Part shown: piece after piece, positions 26,465 through 35,936 of the stretch
How positions within the stretch are numbered: the stretch's first letter is position 1
How the letters are laid out: each line of letters begins with the position of its first letter
Assembly (NCBI GenBank): GCA_900549775.1
Contig: URPR01000001.1
Span: 62,001 to 126,000 of the forward strand
Direction of reading: 5' to 3'
Origin: an uncultured Oscillospiraceae bacterium
GTDB lineage: Bacteria > Bacillota > Clostridia > Oscillospirales > Acutalibacteraceae
DNA length: 64,000 nt
The notes under the pieces: generated by a model
What the model saw: the letters and a program-made list of their open reading frames with translations, nothing else
Told to the model about the DNA's origin: nothing
The model's database searches: none
Made by a program: the position numbers and the translations under genes

Positions 26465-27880
26465 ATGAAAATAAAGAAAATATTTAGCGTAAAAACATAT
26501 GAAAAGCTGCGGCTTGCTTATATGATACTTTTTCTGTTTGCAGTGCTTACAAGGGTACTGATGCCAATAGCTTTAAATGAGTCTCAACTTGTTAATAGTG
26601 CGGTTTTTGGCTTTGTAGCCTTTTTTGGACTACTTGTACTGGCTGTGGACTTTTTTGGTGAAAGGATAATGTTCACAGTAAAATATAAAGAACTTTTGAG
26701 CTTATTTTTGGTTACAGTAGTAGTTTCGAGCATATTAAATGTAAAATATGGATTTTTGGGAAATATAAGAAACTTTGTATGGCTTTTAGTTTCGTTTTTC
26801 CTTTTGTACGCAATAAACTTGAAAAGAGAAAAAAAAGACGTATTTAAGGAAATAGGTATACTTTCAAATATTTTAATAGCGGTTTGGTTTTGTGTAGTGG
26901 CTTACTCGTTGTACATGTTTATATTTCAAATAGGTTTTTATGTTTATATTTATCCAGACTCATTTGCTAGACAAGGATTTATAGAAAATAGGCTTTTTGG
27001 AATATTTGAAGATCCTAACTTTGCTGCGATGGTATCGATAATTACGATGGTGTTTTCTATTTGGAATATAAAAGCTTTAAAAAACAAGATATTAAATATT
27101 TTTTACATAACGAATATAGTACTGCAATTTTGTTATATAGTTCTGTCAGGGTCTAGAACGGCACAGCTTGCAGCTAGTATTGGAGTATTTGTTTTTAGTT
27201 TTTTTGCTTTTAGATATAAGTTTTTTGATATAAAAAACAAAGCCTTCAAGCACCTCGCAATTGTGATTTCTAGCATTTTATTATCTGGTTTTGCTTTTTT
27301 TGCTGTAAATTTATCAAGTGAACTTCTTTCATATGTGCCACCGATGTTTAGCTTTTGCAGTGCTAAAGGAGAAGAAAGTACACAGCATAAAATTAAGCCT
27401 GCTATGACTAAAAGGGAAGACATACAAGACACTTCAGACGTTTCAAGCTGTAGGTTTAAAATATGGAAAGCGGCTTTTGAATTGTTTAAATCTAAACCTA
27501 TTTTAGGAACTTCTCCCAGAAACATGCGGCAATACGCTAAGACTGAATTTCCCAATAATTTTATAGGAATGAGAGGTTATGCGGTTCATAACGTGTACCT
27601 TGACATTTTAACGTCTACAGGTATTTTAGGAGCACTGGCTATTGTGCTGTTTTTTGTAAAGTATCTGGTTTATATTTTTAAGTATTTATTTTCTAAAAAT
27701 GCAGTCAACAAAAGTAATTACCTTTATGTTACATTTTTCTTAACTATCATTGCAATGATAGCTGTATCAGCGGCGTTTTTATCTGAAATATTCTTTGTAA
27801 ATACTGTTAGTGTGCTGTTTTTCTGGCTATCTATGGGAAAATGTGTTTACTTTATAGAAAATGAAGATAATGCAAGTTAG
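26465..27880 (+). CDS. O-antigen ligase/polymerase-like membrane protein (Wzy-type)
   Basis: 471 residues, about ten to twelve hydrophobic segments, with a large extracytoplasmic loop near residues 285-370. The loop contains FKIWKAAFELFKSKPILGTSPRNM and the VHNVYLDILTSTGILG block typical of the O-antigen ligase/polymerase superfamily. With a flippase three genes downstream, it probably polymerises undecaprenyl-linked repeat units outside the membrane. ATG start after AAAGGAAC. Confidence 0.82.
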   Translation: MKIKKIFSVKTYEKLRLAYMILFLFAVLTRVLMPIALNESQLVNSAVFGFVAFFGLLVLAVDFFGERIMFTVKYKELLSLFLVTVVVSSILNVKYGFLGNIRNFVWLLVSFFLLYAINLKREKKDVFKEIGILSNILIAVWFCVVAYSLYMFIFQIGFYVYIYPDSFARQGFIENRLFGIFEDPNFAAMVSIITMVFSIWNIKALKNKILNIFYITNIVLQFCYIVLSGSRTAQLAASIGVFVFSFFAFRYKFFDIKNKAFKHLAIVISSILLSGFAFFAVNLSSELLSYVPPMFSFCSAKGEESTQHKIKPAMTKREDIQDTSDVSSCRFKIWKAAFELFKSKPILGTSPRNMRQYAKTEFPNNFIGMRGYAVHNVYLDILTSTGILGALAIVLFFVKYLVYIFKYLFSKNAVNKSNYLYVTFFLTIIAMIAVSAAFLSEIFFVNTVSVLFFWLSMGKCVYFIENEDNAS

Positions 27881-27893
27881 GGGTGAGAAATTT

Positions 27894-28895
27894 TTGTTTT
27901 ATAAGAAAATAAGCATAATTGTTCCAGTATACAACAAAGAAAAAAATATAGAAGCTTGTGTAAATAGCATTTTGTCTCAAATGTATGAAAACATTGAGGT
28001 AGTTTTGGTAAATGACGGTTCGACTGATAACTCGCTGCCCATATGTGAAAATTTTGCTTTGAAAGATGACAGGGTGAAGGTTATAACCAAAGCAAACGGA
28101 GGTGTCTCTTCAGCGAGAAACGTTGGGCTCCAAAACACTACGGGTGAGTACGTGGAATTTGTTGATGCTGATGATGTTATAGATGAAAACATGTGCTCAG
28201 AAATGGCTAAGGCAATGTATGAAAGCGATGCTGACATCGTTGTTTGCGGCTATAAAAGGCAAAACAAGTCTTTAAATCAAGTGAAAAAATGTGTAGGGGC
28301 ATTTTTAAAAGGTGAAAGCGGGCTGGAAAGAGGTTTTAAATTTTTATATGAAAACGCCTTGTTTAATGCTCCTTGGAATAAACTTTACAAAAGAGAAAAA
28401 ATAAACTTTAACTTCTCACAAGATTTTTCCATAGGGGAAGATTTACTTTTTAATTTAGATTACTTTAAAAATTGCGATAAAATTCGGCTAATAAAGGCTT
28501 GCCCTTATAATTATAACGCAAATATAGATAATTCTTTAAGTTTGAAATATGATGAAAAAATTTTAGAGCAAGAACTGTATTTGAACGACATGGTGAAATC
28601 ATTTTGCAAAGAAAAATTTGGTGATGATCATCTAGATGGCAGTTTAGATAGAGTATTTTTAAAAGAAATTTATTATATTTTAAAAAAAGTTGTGTTTTTA
28701 GATGAATGTGACAAAAAAGAAAAGATTAATAAAATAAAAAAAATCATAAATTTACCACAAGTTTTAGCGATCGACAAGAAACTAAAAGTACATGACAAGC
28801 AATTGAAAATAGTTTTTACACTTTTAAAACATAACTGTGCAGTAGGCATTTACACATTTTTTGTTTTGAAGAAAATTTTATTTAAGACAATATAG
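27894..28895 (+). CDS. Glycosyltransferase family 2
   Basis: About 333 residues. Third GT2 enzyme of the cluster: KISIIVPVYNKEKNIEACVNSI, VLVNDGSTDNSLPICENFA, NGGVSSARNVGLQNT, FVDADDVIDENM. A TTG at 27894 with GGGGTGAG upstream is the preferred start; an ATG at 27861 would overlap the end of the polymerase gene. Its acceptor and donor are unknown. Confidence 0.85.
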   Translation: MFYKKISIIVPVYNKEKNIEACVNSILSQMYENIEVVLVNDGSTDNSLPICENFALKDDRVKVITKANGGVSSARNVGLQNTTGEYVEFVDADDVIDENMCSEMAKAMYESDADIVVCGYKRQNKSLNQVKKCVGAFLKGESGLERGFKFLYENALFNAPWNKLYKREKINFNFSQDFSIGEDLLFNLDYFKNCDKIRLIKACPYNYNANIDNSLSLKYDEKILEQELYLNDMVKSFCKEKFGDDHLDGSLDRVFLKEIYYILKKVVFLDECDKKEKINKIKKIINLPQVLAIDKKLKVHDKQLKIVFTLLKHNCAVGIYTFFVLKKILFKTI

Positions 28896-28935
28896 CTTGT
28901 AAAAGTTAAAAATATAAAGGTTGGTAAAAAACGCA

Positions 28936-30477
28936 ATGAGAACGAGAAATTCGATTGTAAATAGCTCTTTTGCTTTAATATCGTATGCTATTTTATTTTT
29001 AGGCCCGTTTTTTGTGAGCCCTTTTTTAGAATCCATTTTAGGTGGAGAATATCTTGGTATACAAAAAACTTTGGTCGACACAGTTGCTCTTTTGAGCATA
29101 GTGGAATTGGGAATCAGCTATGGAATAATATACAAACTATATGAACCTATTGCTAAGAAGGACTATGAAAAAGTTGCGATATTGCTGAACTTTTATAAGA
29201 ATGCTTTTAAAGCGGTTGCAGGTGTAGTGTTTTTATTGGGACTATGGTTGACTTTTATAATACCTAAAATTTTTGCGAAAAACCAAGGACCAAAGAGCGT
29301 TTCAGAAGTTTTTTTAAGTTTTGCGTTCTTCTTGTATCTTTTAGACACTTTATTTACTTATTTGTTTGGCCACAAAAGGGCAATGCTCATAGCAGATCAA
29401 AAGAACTACATTGTTACTTTATGTAGGACAGTTTGTCAACTTTTGATGTTTGTATTCCAGGTTATGGTTATTTATATTTTTAAATCGTTTATATGGTATG
29501 TTGTGGTAAAGGTTTTGTTTACACTTATTGAAAGCTTGCTCATAAACAGACAATACAAAAAACTGTATTCGAATATTATAAATTTGAAAATAAAAGGAAA
29601 GCTAGCTAAATCTGAAAAGAAAGATTTATTTAAGAATTTGAATGCGTTATTTTACCACAAAATAGGCTATCAAAGTTTAATTTCAGGTTCAACTATAATA
29701 ATGACAAATAAACTAGGTAAAATCGTTACAGGCATTTATTACCCATACACGCTCATAACAAGTGGTCTTATTAACGTTATTACTCAAGTGTTCAATTCGA
29801 TACTATCGAGTTTCGGTAATTACTTAGCCAGCAATACCAAAGAAAAAGTATATGCACTTTATAAGAAATTGTACTTGTTAAATCATGTGGTGTTTTCGTT
29901 TTTTACAGTTTCGTTTTTTTGCTTGGTAAAGCCATTTGTGGAGCTTTGGATGGGACAAGATTTTATATTTCCTCTAAAGACTATAATACTTATCACTTTA
30001 AATTTTTATTTGTTGGGAATGAGACAATCGGTGACGATGGTGAAGTCCAGTGTGGGCTTGTATAGGCCAGATAGATACTTTGCCATAGCTGAAACTATAA
30101 TAAATTTAAGTTTATCTTGGATTTTGGTTGGGCATTACGGTTTAAATGGAATTTTAATGGCAAATTTAATAAGTACAATTTTAATTCCTTTTTGGGTACA
30201 GCCTTATGTTGTTTACGTGAATGTTTTTGAAAAGTCTGTGTTAAATTATTATAAAAAGTTTGTATTGTACTTGTTTTTAACGTTAGGCCAAGTGATAATA
30301 TCGTATTTTTTATGCGGGATTTTTAGATTTAACAACATAATTTTGCAGTTGACTGTAAATGCGGCGTGCTGTTTAGTTGTACCGAATGTGATTAATTTAT
30401 TATTTTTTTATCATACAGACGAATTGCAGTACTTATTGAGAGTTTTAAAAGGAATATTAAAGAAGGGGAAAAAGTAA
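28936..30477 (+). CDS. Polysaccharide flippase (Wzx/MOP superfamily)
   Basis: 513 residues with about twelve to fourteen hydrophobic helices. The start SIVNSSFALISYAILFLGPFF and the pattern of glycines between helices fit the oligosaccharide-translocase branch of the MOP superfamily. It would flip the lipid-linked unit for the Wzy-like polymerase. ATG at 28936 chosen; a TTG at 28921 is possible, and both have only a weak AAAGG site. Confidence 0.82.
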   Translation: MRTRNSIVNSSFALISYAILFLGPFFVSPFLESILGGEYLGIQKTLVDTVALLSIVELGISYGIIYKLYEPIAKKDYEKVAILLNFYKNAFKAVAGVVFLLGLWLTFIIPKIFAKNQGPKSVSEVFLSFAFFLYLLDTLFTYLFGHKRAMLIADQKNYIVTLCRTVCQLLMFVFQVMVIYIFKSFIWYVVVKVLFTLIESLLINRQYKKLYSNIINLKIKGKLAKSEKKDLFKNLNALFYHKIGYQSLISGSTIIMTNKLGKIVTGIYYPYTLITSGLINVITQVFNSILSSFGNYLASNTKEKVYALYKKLYLLNHVVFSFFTVSFFCLVKPFVELWMGQDFIFPLKTIILITLNFYLLGMRQSVTMVKSSVGLYRPDRYFAIAETIINLSLSWILVGHYGLNGILMANLISTILIPFWVQPYVVYVNVFEKSVLNYYKKFVLYLFLTLGQVIISYFLCGIFRFNNIILQLTVNAACCLVVPNVINLLFFYHTDELQYLLRVLKGILKKGKK

Positions 30478-31851
30478 TTGAAACGGGAAATGGTTATTAG
30501 AAAAAATGACGTTTTAGAAGCAGAAGTGTTATCGTTAAGTTCGGAAGGCAACGGCATTTGTAAGATAAAAGATTTTGCTGTCTTTGTACCAAATGCCATC
30601 CCGGGAGATAAGTTGCTTATTAAAATATTAAAGGTAAAAAAGAATTACGCATTTTCTAAAATAGAAAAAATTTTAGAACCGTCTTCAAATAGAATAAAGC
30701 CTGACTGTGATTCCTTTCCTAAATGTGGCGGTTGTACTTTCAGAAACTTGAAATATGAATCGGAATTGCTATTTAAAGAAAGGAAAGTAAAGGATTCACT
30801 TGAAAAGATAGGAGGGATTAAAGATTTAAAAATAGAGAAAATTATTCCTTCTGAGAAAATTGATGGTTATAGGAACAAAGCACAATTACCAATAAGCATT
30901 GATAAAAGTGGCAATTACATAGTAGGCTTTTATGCAAAACATACTCACAGGGTAGTTGACTGTAAAGACTGTAAATTGCAACCCGAAATTTTTAGAAAAT
31001 CAATAGAAGCATTTTTGGCTTGGGCAAACAAAACAAAACCTAGTGTATATGACGAAAGGCTACACAGTGGACTTTTGAGGCATTTATATTTAAGAATAGC
31101 TGAAAAAACTGATGAAGTTATGTTTTCGCTGGTTATAAATGGAGATGACATAGAAGATTCGGAATTATTAATAAACACAGTTAGAAGAACTGTGCCGCAA
31201 GTGAAAAGTATAATTTTAAATATAAACAAAGCTGATACGAATGTTGTTTTGGGTAAAGAAAATAAGGTAATGTGGGGGAAAGGATGCCTGACAGATGAAT
31301 TGTGTGGACTCAAGTTTAATATTTCTCCGAACTCGTTTTATCAAGTAAACAGAAGCCAAACGGAAAAATTGTACAGTTTAGTGAAAGAGTATGCAGATTT
31401 AAGCGGAAGTGAGACTGTTTTAGATTTGTATTGTGGGACGGGAACTATAGGACTTACAATGGCGAAAAAGTGCAAAAAATTGATAGGGGTAGAAATTGTT
31501 GAACAGGCCATAGAAAATGCGAAAAATAATGCAAAAATGAATAATATAAAAAATGCAAGCTTTGTCTGTATGGACGCAAAACTTGCTTTTGAAGAGTTAA
31601 AAAAACGAGGAAACAAAATAGATGTTGTGGTGATTGATCCTCCCAGAAAAGGCTGCGATGAAAACGTGGTAAACTTAATTTCTCATTTTAAAGTGCCTAA
31701 AGTTATTTATGTTTCGTGTGATCCTGCGACGTTAGCTAGAGATTTAAAACTTTTTGCAGAAAGATCTTATAAAATAAAAAATATAGGATCTGTTGATATG
31801 TTCTCAAGGACTGCTCATGTCGAAACAGTTGTTTTACTTTCAAAACTGTAA
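30478..31851 (+). CDS. rlmD: 23S rRNA uracil-1939 C5-methyltransferase family (RlmD/RumA-type)
   Basis: 457 residues. SAM-dependent RNA m5U methylase. N-terminal TRAM domain (EAEVLSLSSEGNGICKI, FVPNAIPGDKLLI), iron-sulfur cysteines in CDSFPKCGGCTF with a further CKDC, SAM motif VLDLYCGTGTIGL, and catalytic VIDPPRKGCDE with YVSCDPATLARDL. Members methylate U747, U1939 or both, which cannot be decided here. TTG start adjoins the flippase stop, after AGGGGAAAAAG. A housekeeping gene inside a surface-polymer cluster. Confidence 0.9.
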   Translation: MKREMVIRKNDVLEAEVLSLSSEGNGICKIKDFAVFVPNAIPGDKLLIKILKVKKNYAFSKIEKILEPSSNRIKPDCDSFPKCGGCTFRNLKYESELLFKERKVKDSLEKIGGIKDLKIEKIIPSEKIDGYRNKAQLPISIDKSGNYIVGFYAKHTHRVVDCKDCKLQPEIFRKSIEAFLAWANKTKPSVYDERLHSGLLRHLYLRIAEKTDEVMFSLVINGDDIEDSELLINTVRRTVPQVKSIILNINKADTNVVLGKENKVMWGKGCLTDELCGLKFNISPNSFYQVNRSQTEKLYSLVKEYADLSGSETVLDLYCGTGTIGLTMAKKCKKLIGVEIVEQAIENAKNNAKMNNIKNASFVCMDAKLAFEELKKRGNKIDVVVIDPPRKGCDENVVNLISHFKVPKVIYVSCDPATLARDLKLFAERSYKIKNIGSVDMFSRTAHVETVVLLSKL

Positions 31852-31880
31852 ATATTGATTTATAGGGAATGGAGAAATAT

Positions 31881-32900
31881 ATGACAAAAGTGAGCTTGCA
31901 AAAAAGAGAAAGAGTGGCACTTTATGATAATATAAAATTTATTATGATTACACTCATGGTTGTGGGGCATTTTGCAGATGTTTTTACAGAAAGTTCAGGT
32001 GTTTGCCAGAGCATATATCTCTTTATTTATGCTTTTCACATGCCAATGATGATATTTGTTTCAGGTTTATTTTACACGAATAGACAAAACATACCAAAAA
32101 TAATGTTTTATATTTGTAGTGGTTTCGCTTTAAAAGTATCACTTTCAATTGTAGATTTAATTTGTAGTCGCAGCAGTACTAGTTTTTCTTTGCTGACTGA
32201 TGCAGGGATCCCTTGGTTTATGTTTGTATTAGCGAGCTATCAAATCTTAATGTATATTTTTAGAAATATAAATAAAGTGTTCTTACTTATTTTTTGTATA
32301 ATATTGGCCTGTTTTGTTGGATATGATACGACTGTTGGAGATTATTTATATCTTTCTAGAATGATTGTCTTTTTCCCTTTTTATTTATTGGGTACGATGC
32401 TTTCTCCCCAAAAGATCGTGTCTTTTCTAAATAAATATTCAAAAAGATTTATTGGTATTGCAATAATTATTATAACAATGTGGTTTTTCTTATGCTTTTA
32501 TAAAAGAGATGAATTTTATATTTACCGACACCTGTTTACTGGGAGAAATAGCTTTTCTAGTGAAATTCTTGAATATGGCCCACTGGCACGCTTGTTATGT
32601 TACTGTATTACATTTTTGACTGGTGCAAGTTTATTGACTTTAACGTCAAAAGTTCGAATTTCGTTTATTTCTTCGCTAGGGTTACATACATTGAATGTCT
32701 ACTATTGGCACTGGATTATTTATTGCTTGGCGGATAAATTTTTTAATATTAGCAATATTTTTAGTCTGGGAAAAACAGGGGGAGTGGTTTTTTTGCTTAT
32801 CGCAATATTGTTAAGTGTTATATTATCTAGTGTAAGAGTGTTTGATTATCCATTAAATTTAATAAGGCAACAGTGTTTCAAAGCAAATGACAACACGTAA
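31881..32900 (+). CDS. Acyltransferase 3 family membrane protein
   Basis: 339 residues, about ten membrane helices. YDNIKFIMITLMVVGHFADV is the usual start of the acyltransferase-3/OatA-like family with its conserved His, followed by FHMPMMIFVSGLFYTNR. These enzymes O-acylate sugars or other extracytoplasmic acceptors; as the last gene of the cluster it may decorate the polymer. Start ATG at 31881 has GGAG seven bases upstream; an ATG at 31869 overlaps that site. Confidence 0.82.
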   Translation: MTKVSLQKRERVALYDNIKFIMITLMVVGHFADVFTESSGVCQSIYLFIYAFHMPMMIFVSGLFYTNRQNIPKIMFYICSGFALKVSLSIVDLICSRSSTSFSLLTDAGIPWFMFVLASYQILMYIFRNINKVFLLIFCIILACFVGYDTTVGDYLYLSRMIVFFPFYLLGTMLSPQKIVSFLNKYSKRFIGIAIIIITMWFFLCFYKRDEFYIYRHLFTGRNSFSSEILEYGPLARLLCYCITFLTGASLLTLTSKVRISFISSLGLHTLNVYYWHWIIYCLADKFFNISNIFSLGKTGGVVFLLIAILLSVILSSVRVFDYPLNLIRQQCFKANDNT

Positions 32901-32937
32901 TGTTTTAGCTTTGATGATTGCCATCACAGATGAAAGA

Positions 32938-33008
32938 GTATCAAAATCAATAAGTACACATTTTTTATACTATTGAGCAAAGTTGAGACGAGAATAAACT
33001 TGATACTT
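32938..33008. other. AT-rich branched inverted repeat between convergent genes
   Basis: AGTATCAA (32938-32945) pairs with TTGATACT (33001-33008) and encloses two hairpins, TCAATA.GTA/TAC.TATTGA and AAGTT/AACTT. It may act as a two-way transcription stop between the acyltransferase gene and comM, but lacks a clean T run. Confidence 0.35.
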
Positions 33009-33017
33009 CAATAATTA

Positions 33018-34541
33018 CTACTTCCAGTATTTCTGGTCTAAGTTTCTATATTGTACAGCTTCAGCGACGTGCGAGGATTTTATAATTTCGCTGCAGGCTA
33101 AATCAGCTATAGTTCTTGAAACTTTTAAGATCCTGTCGTATGCTCTGGCGGATAAGTTTAAATTTTCAAAAGCTTTTTTGAATAAAGCTCTAGCATTGTC
33201 TGAAAGCTGGCAATGCTTTTCTAACATGTCTGGAGTTATCAGTGCATTACATGTGACATTGCTGCCTTTGTAGCGATTTGCTTGAATGATTCTTGCTTTA
33301 TCTACACGTTCCTTTATACTTTCGGAGCTTTCCTCGCCTTGATATGTACTAAGCTTTTCAAAGTCAACAGGTGCTACTTCTACCTGTATATCTATCCTAT
33401 CTAAAAGTGGTCCCGAGACTTTAGAAAGGTATTTCTTTACCAGTTTTTTACTGCAAATGCATTTTTTCGTAGGGTGACCGTAGTACCCGCAAGGGCATGG
33501 GTTCATGGCTGCGATTAACATAATAGAGCAGGGATAGCTCAAGGTACCATTTACGCGCGATATTGTAACTTTGCGGTCTTCTATTGGCTGTCTAAGGACT
33601 TCCATTGAGGCTCTTGCAAACTCAGGTAACTCATCTAAAAATAAAACCCCATTGTGAGCTAAGGAAATCTCACCGGGCTTAGGTATACTGCCCCCTCCTG
33701 CAAGACCGGCAGGTGATATAGTATGATGGACAGATCTGAATGGGCGTTTTTTTAAAAGACTGGTACCTAGGGGCAACAGACCTGCTATGGAATATATTTT
33801 GCTTGTTTCTATAGATTCTTCCAAAGTCATGTCAGGCAAAATTGATGGTAACCTTTTTGCTAACATGCTTTTTCCTGAACCAGGAGGACCTATTAGTAAC
33901 ACATTATGCCCTCCTGCAGCGGCGATTTCCAGAGCCCTTTTGGCTTGAAATTGTCCTTTAACTTGTGAAAAATCTAGAAGTTCAAAATTTTCAGCTTTTG
34001 TGGTATTATTTAATTTAGCACGAGGAAGGTTCTTTTGTCCCGTCAAATGCAAAATTAAATTTTCTATATTGTCTGTAGGGTAGGTGTTTATACAGTTGAT
34101 GACAGCGCCTTCTGCTTCGTTTTCTTTCGGGATAAATGCTGTGTTTATACCCAATTCTTTGGCTTTAGAAAGCATAGCAAGGGTACCTTTTATGGGCTTA
34201 ACTTCGCCGTTTAAAGAAAGTTCACCTAAAAAGGCACAACTATCTAAGTTCACATTTAGTTGCCCTGAAGCTGCCATGATTGCGATTAAAATTGGTAGAT
34301 CATAGATTGCACCTTCTTTTTTTATGTCTGCCGGAGCCAAATTTATAGTTATTTTGCTTATAGGAAAATCTAAGCCGACATTTTTTATAGTTGACCTAAC
34401 TCTATTTCGAGATTCTCTAACGGCTGCGTCTGGCAAACCCACGATGTCGAAGGCTGGAATGCCTCTGTCTATAGAAGCTTCTACATCCACTATAAAAGCG
34501 TCCAAGCCGAAAAGTCCGAGACTTTTTATTTTAGCGAACAT
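33018..34541 (-). CDS. comM: YifB/ComM family magnesium-chelatase-like AAA+ ATPase
   Basis: 507 residues. N-terminal Lon-like domain (GLDAFIVDVEASIDRGIPAFDIVGLPDAAVRE), central AAA+ domain with Walker A LIGPPGSGKSMLAKRLPSILP and Walker B VLFLDELPEF, then zinc-type cysteines in NPCPCGYYGHPTKKCICS and the C-terminal Mg-chelatase domain. ComM is a branch-migration helicase aiding recombination in natural transformation; the role in clostridia is untested. The ATG at 34539-34541 is chosen with AAGGTG upstream; a GTG three codons earlier overlaps that site. Confidence 0.92.
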   Translation of the reverse strand: MFAKIKSLGLFGLDAFIVDVEASIDRGIPAFDIVGLPDAAVRESRNRVRSTIKNVGLDFPISKITINLAPADIKKEGAIYDLPILIAIMAASGQLNVNLDSCAFLGELSLNGEVKPIKGTLAMLSKAKELGINTAFIPKENEAEGAVINCINTYPTDNIENLILHLTGQKNLPRAKLNNTTKAENFELLDFSQVKGQFQAKRALEIAAAGGHNVLLIGPPGSGKSMLAKRLPSILPDMTLEESIETSKIYSIAGLLPLGTSLLKKRPFRSVHHTISPAGLAGGGSIPKPGEISLAHNGVLFLDELPEFARASMEVLRQPIEDRKVTISRVNGTLSYPCSIMLIAAMNPCPCGYYGHPTKKCICSKKLVKKYLSKVSGPLLDRIDIQVEVAPVDFEKLSTYQGEESSESIKERVDKARIIQANRYKGSNVTCNALITPDMLEKHCQLSDNARALFKKAFENLNLSARAYDRILKVSRTIADLACSEIIKSSHVAEAVQYRNLDQKYWK

Positions 34542-34653
34542 GTAAATCACCTTTTCTTTAGATGTAAAATCAATAAATAATTCTTATTATATAAAATTTA
34601 TTATACAATATTTTTAAAATATAATCAATAAAATTTGATAAGGAGGTTTTCTT

Positions 34654-35214
34654 TTGCTGCACAATAAAATATTATACATTTCCAAAATAGCAATATTTTC
34701 TGCTGCTGCGACAGTTTTAGCATTGTTTTCTTTTCCGGTTCCTCCATTACCAAGTTTTTATAAAGTGAATTTGAGCGATTCGATAGTTATAATAGGAGGA
34801 CTTGTTTTGGGGCCTTTAGCCGCTAGTTTAATAATACTTATACGAACTGCGTTGGTGCTGCTAGTGAAAGGTACGTCAACTTTTTTTATCGGAAATTTAG
34901 CGGATATGTTGTTAAGTTTTTCTTTTGTTATGCCTATTTTTATATGTAAGCGTAATAGGACGCTACGCGGAGCAATCAAGAGAGTATGGGCAGGAATTTT
35001 TAGTTTATGTATTTTTTCTCTAGTACTTAATTATTTTGTATTGGTGCCGTTATACTCAAAAATAGCATCTGTGCCGTATAATGAAATTTTAATTTGTAAT
35101 AACAATTTACTTATCCAATTTTTATGTGCAGTATTGCTTTTAAACCTGCTAAAAGGGCTATTGTGCGGAGCCTTAGCTTTATTTATCCATAGAAGAGTAT
35201 TAAAAGTTCATTGA
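34654..35214 (+). CDS. ECF transporter S component, RibU-like
   Basis: 186 residues, six predicted membrane helices. Substrate-binding subunit of an energy-coupling-factor vitamin importer; it would share the ATPase and T subunits encoded elsewhere. FPVPPLPSFYKVNLSDSIVIIGGLVLGPLAA resembles the RibU (riboflavin) group, but no FMN riboswitch is seen upstream, so the substrate is uncertain. TTG start after AAGGAGG. Confidence 0.75.
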   Translation: MLHNKILYISKIAIFSAAATVLALFSFPVPPLPSFYKVNLSDSIVIIGGLVLGPLAASLIILIRTALVLLVKGTSTFFIGNLADMLLSFSFVMPIFICKRNRTLRGAIKRVWAGIFSLCIFSLVLNYFVLVPLYSKIASVPYNEILICNNNLLIQFLCAVLLLNLLKGLLCGALALFIHRRVLKVH

Positions 35215-35217
35215 AAC

Positions 35218-35256
35218 AAAAAAACATCTCACAGTTTAATTGGGAGATGTTTTTAT
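35218..35256. terminator. Bidirectional terminator
   Basis: ACATCTC/GAGATGT stem flanked by A7 and T5 runs. It ends the ECF gene on the plus strand and the 6S RNA on the minus strand. Confidence 0.85.
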
Positions 35257-35284
35257 ATAATGATAATTTTTGGAGTTAGGAATT

Positions 35285-35491
35285 TTATAAAGTTTCCCCG
35301 CTTAACCGTAATGTGTACAAAATAACCTGCCTACTAAATAAACAGGTGGGTGCCAGCCTATAATTTTCTCGCTCCCTTCATTCAGCTAAAGCTGAGAGGT
35401 CTGCAATCCAATAACAGAGCGAAGCTCCCGATAAAAAAGTTGTAGGGTTAAATAACACAGTCCGCGAATTAAGCAGGGAAATATAATTTCT
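35285..35491 (-). ncRNA. ssrS: Probable 6S RNA
   Basis: About 205 nt on the minus strand, with a promoter on one side and a terminator on the other and no ORF. The ends form a long terminal stem: 5' TTTCCCTGCTTAA pairs with 3' TTAAGCGGGGAAA. A long internal region and a distal hairpin TCAGC-TTTA-GCTGA follow, and the 3' half holds GGCACCCACCTG then CAGGTTA, the pattern of the 6S 3' strand. The open central bubble would mimic a melted promoter and bind sigma-A RNA polymerase. The family call is from structure and remembered sequence, not a model search. Confidence 0.72.
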
Positions 35492-35498
35492 AAATATA

Positions 35499-35526
35499 AT
35501 TATATCATAAAATTTCAAAATGTAAA
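35499..35526 (-). promoter_or_regulatory. Promoter of the 6S RNA
   Basis: Minus-strand TTTACA at 35521-35526, 16-bp spacer ending in TGA (extended -10), TATAAT at 35499-35504. The expected start is at about 35491, where the terminal stem begins. Confidence 0.75.
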
Positions 35527-35563
35527 TAGTATTTATAAAAAATATATGTGTTTAATGATTTTA

Positions 35564-35854
35564 TTATTGATTTTCTTCATTAACTTCATAAAAATCTTCA
35601 AAGTGAGATTCAAAAGTTTTTGCCAGCTCATTTAGTAGATCTGTATCTTGAACTTCAGCTAAGACTTGCTCACCGTTATCTTCTATTAGTTCAAATATAT
35701 AGTAACTTGAATCTGAATTTGACTTTTCGTTCTGTGGGAACAAAGCATAAAAAAAGCCATTATCGTTTTCTATTGTGTCTAATATTTCGAAAGTGTGTTC
35801 TTTCCCATCATCATCTACAAGGGTCATTACGTCAGGAGAAAATTCATTTTTCAA
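35564..35854 (-). CDS. DUF1292 family protein (YrzB-like)
   Basis: 96 residues, acidic, soluble. EFSPDVMTLVDDDGKEHTFEILDTIENDNGFFYALFP and YYIFELIEDNGEQVLAEVQDTDLL are typical of DUF1292, a Firmicutes family of unknown function. TTG start with GGAG ten bases upstream; a longer reading from 35902 would place that site inside the gene. In Bacillus yrzB lies with yrrK-yrzL; here it is alone. Confidence 0.8.
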   Translation of the reverse strand: MKNEFSPDVMTLVDDDGKEHTFEILDTIENDNGFFYALFPQNEKSNSDSSYYIFELIEDNGEQVLAEVQDTDLLNELAKTFESHFEDFYEVNEENQ

Positions 35855-35936
35855 GTAAAACAACTCCTTTATAGTTATTACTTTTACTTTAAGATTGTAC
35901 ATTTTATTTTGATTTTAGTCAATAGTATAGTATTTT

